From CAZCZZ01 sp964503335 (GTDB taxonomy: Bacteria > Verrucomicrobiota > Kiritimatiellia > CAIVKH01): a stretch of DNA of 12,381 nucleotides. The stretch lies in assembly GCA_964503335.1 (NCBI GenBank), contig CAZCZZ010000082.1:1-12381 (forward strand), given 5' to 3'. The notes beneath the pieces are model-generated. The model searched no databases and was not told the origin of the DNA. It worked only from the letters and a program-made list of their open reading frames with translations. This document shows, piece after piece, positions 12,293 through 12,381 of this stretch; the first letter of the stretch is position 1, and every line of letters starts with the position of its first letter. Both the position numbers and the translations under genes were made by a program.

Positions 12293-12381
12293 GGCGTGAT
12301 TCCTACAGAATTGGAGGAAATGGCCGTTTGTCTTGCGCATCATGTTGGAAAACAAGGGTTTGAGAATGTTGCGAGCGCATC
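12269..12381 (-). CDS. Possible 3' end of an unidentified upstream gene
   Basis: One minus-strand frame stays open from the window edge to a TAA at 12269-12271 (36 codons, ending CRNHALTACALR). By hand count about 69% of its third codon positions are G or C, like the other genes in the window. The opposing plus-strand frame, open from a TTG at 12179 to the edge, has only about 37%. I therefore prefer the minus-strand reading, but the fragment is short and matches no family I know. The ispD promoter would lie at its extreme 3' end. It may also be simple intergenic DNA. Confidence 0.25.
   Translation of the reverse strand, partial: CARNILKPLFSNMMRKTNGHFLQFCRNHALTACALR

Noticed and set aside
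12179..12381. A plus-strand gene starting at TTG 12179 or ATG 12320 and running off the window
   Set aside because: It has AT-rich third positions unlike the window, the start is non-standard or has its Shine-Dalgarno sequence too close, and it crosses a strong minus-strand promoter. It cannot be excluded from so little sequence.

Overview
The window looks like ordinary chromosomal backbone from a GC-rich bacterium (roughly 60% G+C by eye, GC-rich third codon positions). The gene content is bacterial: LeuCD, an IspD-family enzyme, ProC, a CsdA-like helicase and a bacterial-type tRNA-Thr. I lean towards the PVC group (Verrucomicrobia, Lentisphaerae or Kiritimatiellota). That rests on overall protein resemblance and on TTCCAA-N3-TTGGAA palindromes that I associate from memory with that group, so the placement is tentative.

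Layout, left to right. (1) Positions 1-67 hold the first codons of a minus-strand helix-turn-helix protein. It lies only 22 nt downstream of a tRNA-Thr(CGT) gene at 90-162, which has its own good promoter (180-207). (2) Positions 232-342 hold an imperfect inverted-repeat element with a tiny ORF inside it. (3) A minus-strand operon follows: a yggS-type PLP-binding protein gene (2701), proC, then a membrane-anchored AsmA-like protein (ends 346). The genes are joined by an ATGA overlap and a 2-nt gap. (4) A short divergent regulatory region (2702-2791) carries two palindromes whose centres are 31 bp apart. (5) A plus-strand operon runs 2792-5738: BtpA/SgcQ-family protein, an unknown 120-aa protein, and a DEAD-box RNA helicase, joined by ATGA and TAGTG overlaps. 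(6) It converges with zero spacing (TGATCA, two abutting stop codons) on a minus-strand operon at 9477-5739: leuC, leuD, a DEDDy-type exonuclease-like protein and a D-2-hydroxyacid dehydrogenase. (7) Minus-strand genes continue upstream: a secreted protein of unknown function, a metallophosphoesterase, acylphosphatase, and an IspD-family cytidylyltransferase, with a good sigma-70-type promoter at 12263-12292. (8) The last 110 bases may contain the 3' end of another minus-strand gene.

Together the genes cover leucine biosynthesis (isopropylmalate isomerase), proline biosynthesis with PLP homeostasis, isoprenoid biosynthesis, RNA remodelling and small-molecule phosphate chemistry. I see no phage, insertion sequence, CRISPR array, toxin-antitoxin pair or defence system. 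No clear new multi-gene system stands out. The most unusual points are an IspD homologue lacking several canonical catalytic and substrate-binding residues, two promoters placed so close to their start codons that the leuC and yggS mRNAs should be leaderless, the spaced palindromes at 2724-2769, and the repeat element at 232-342.
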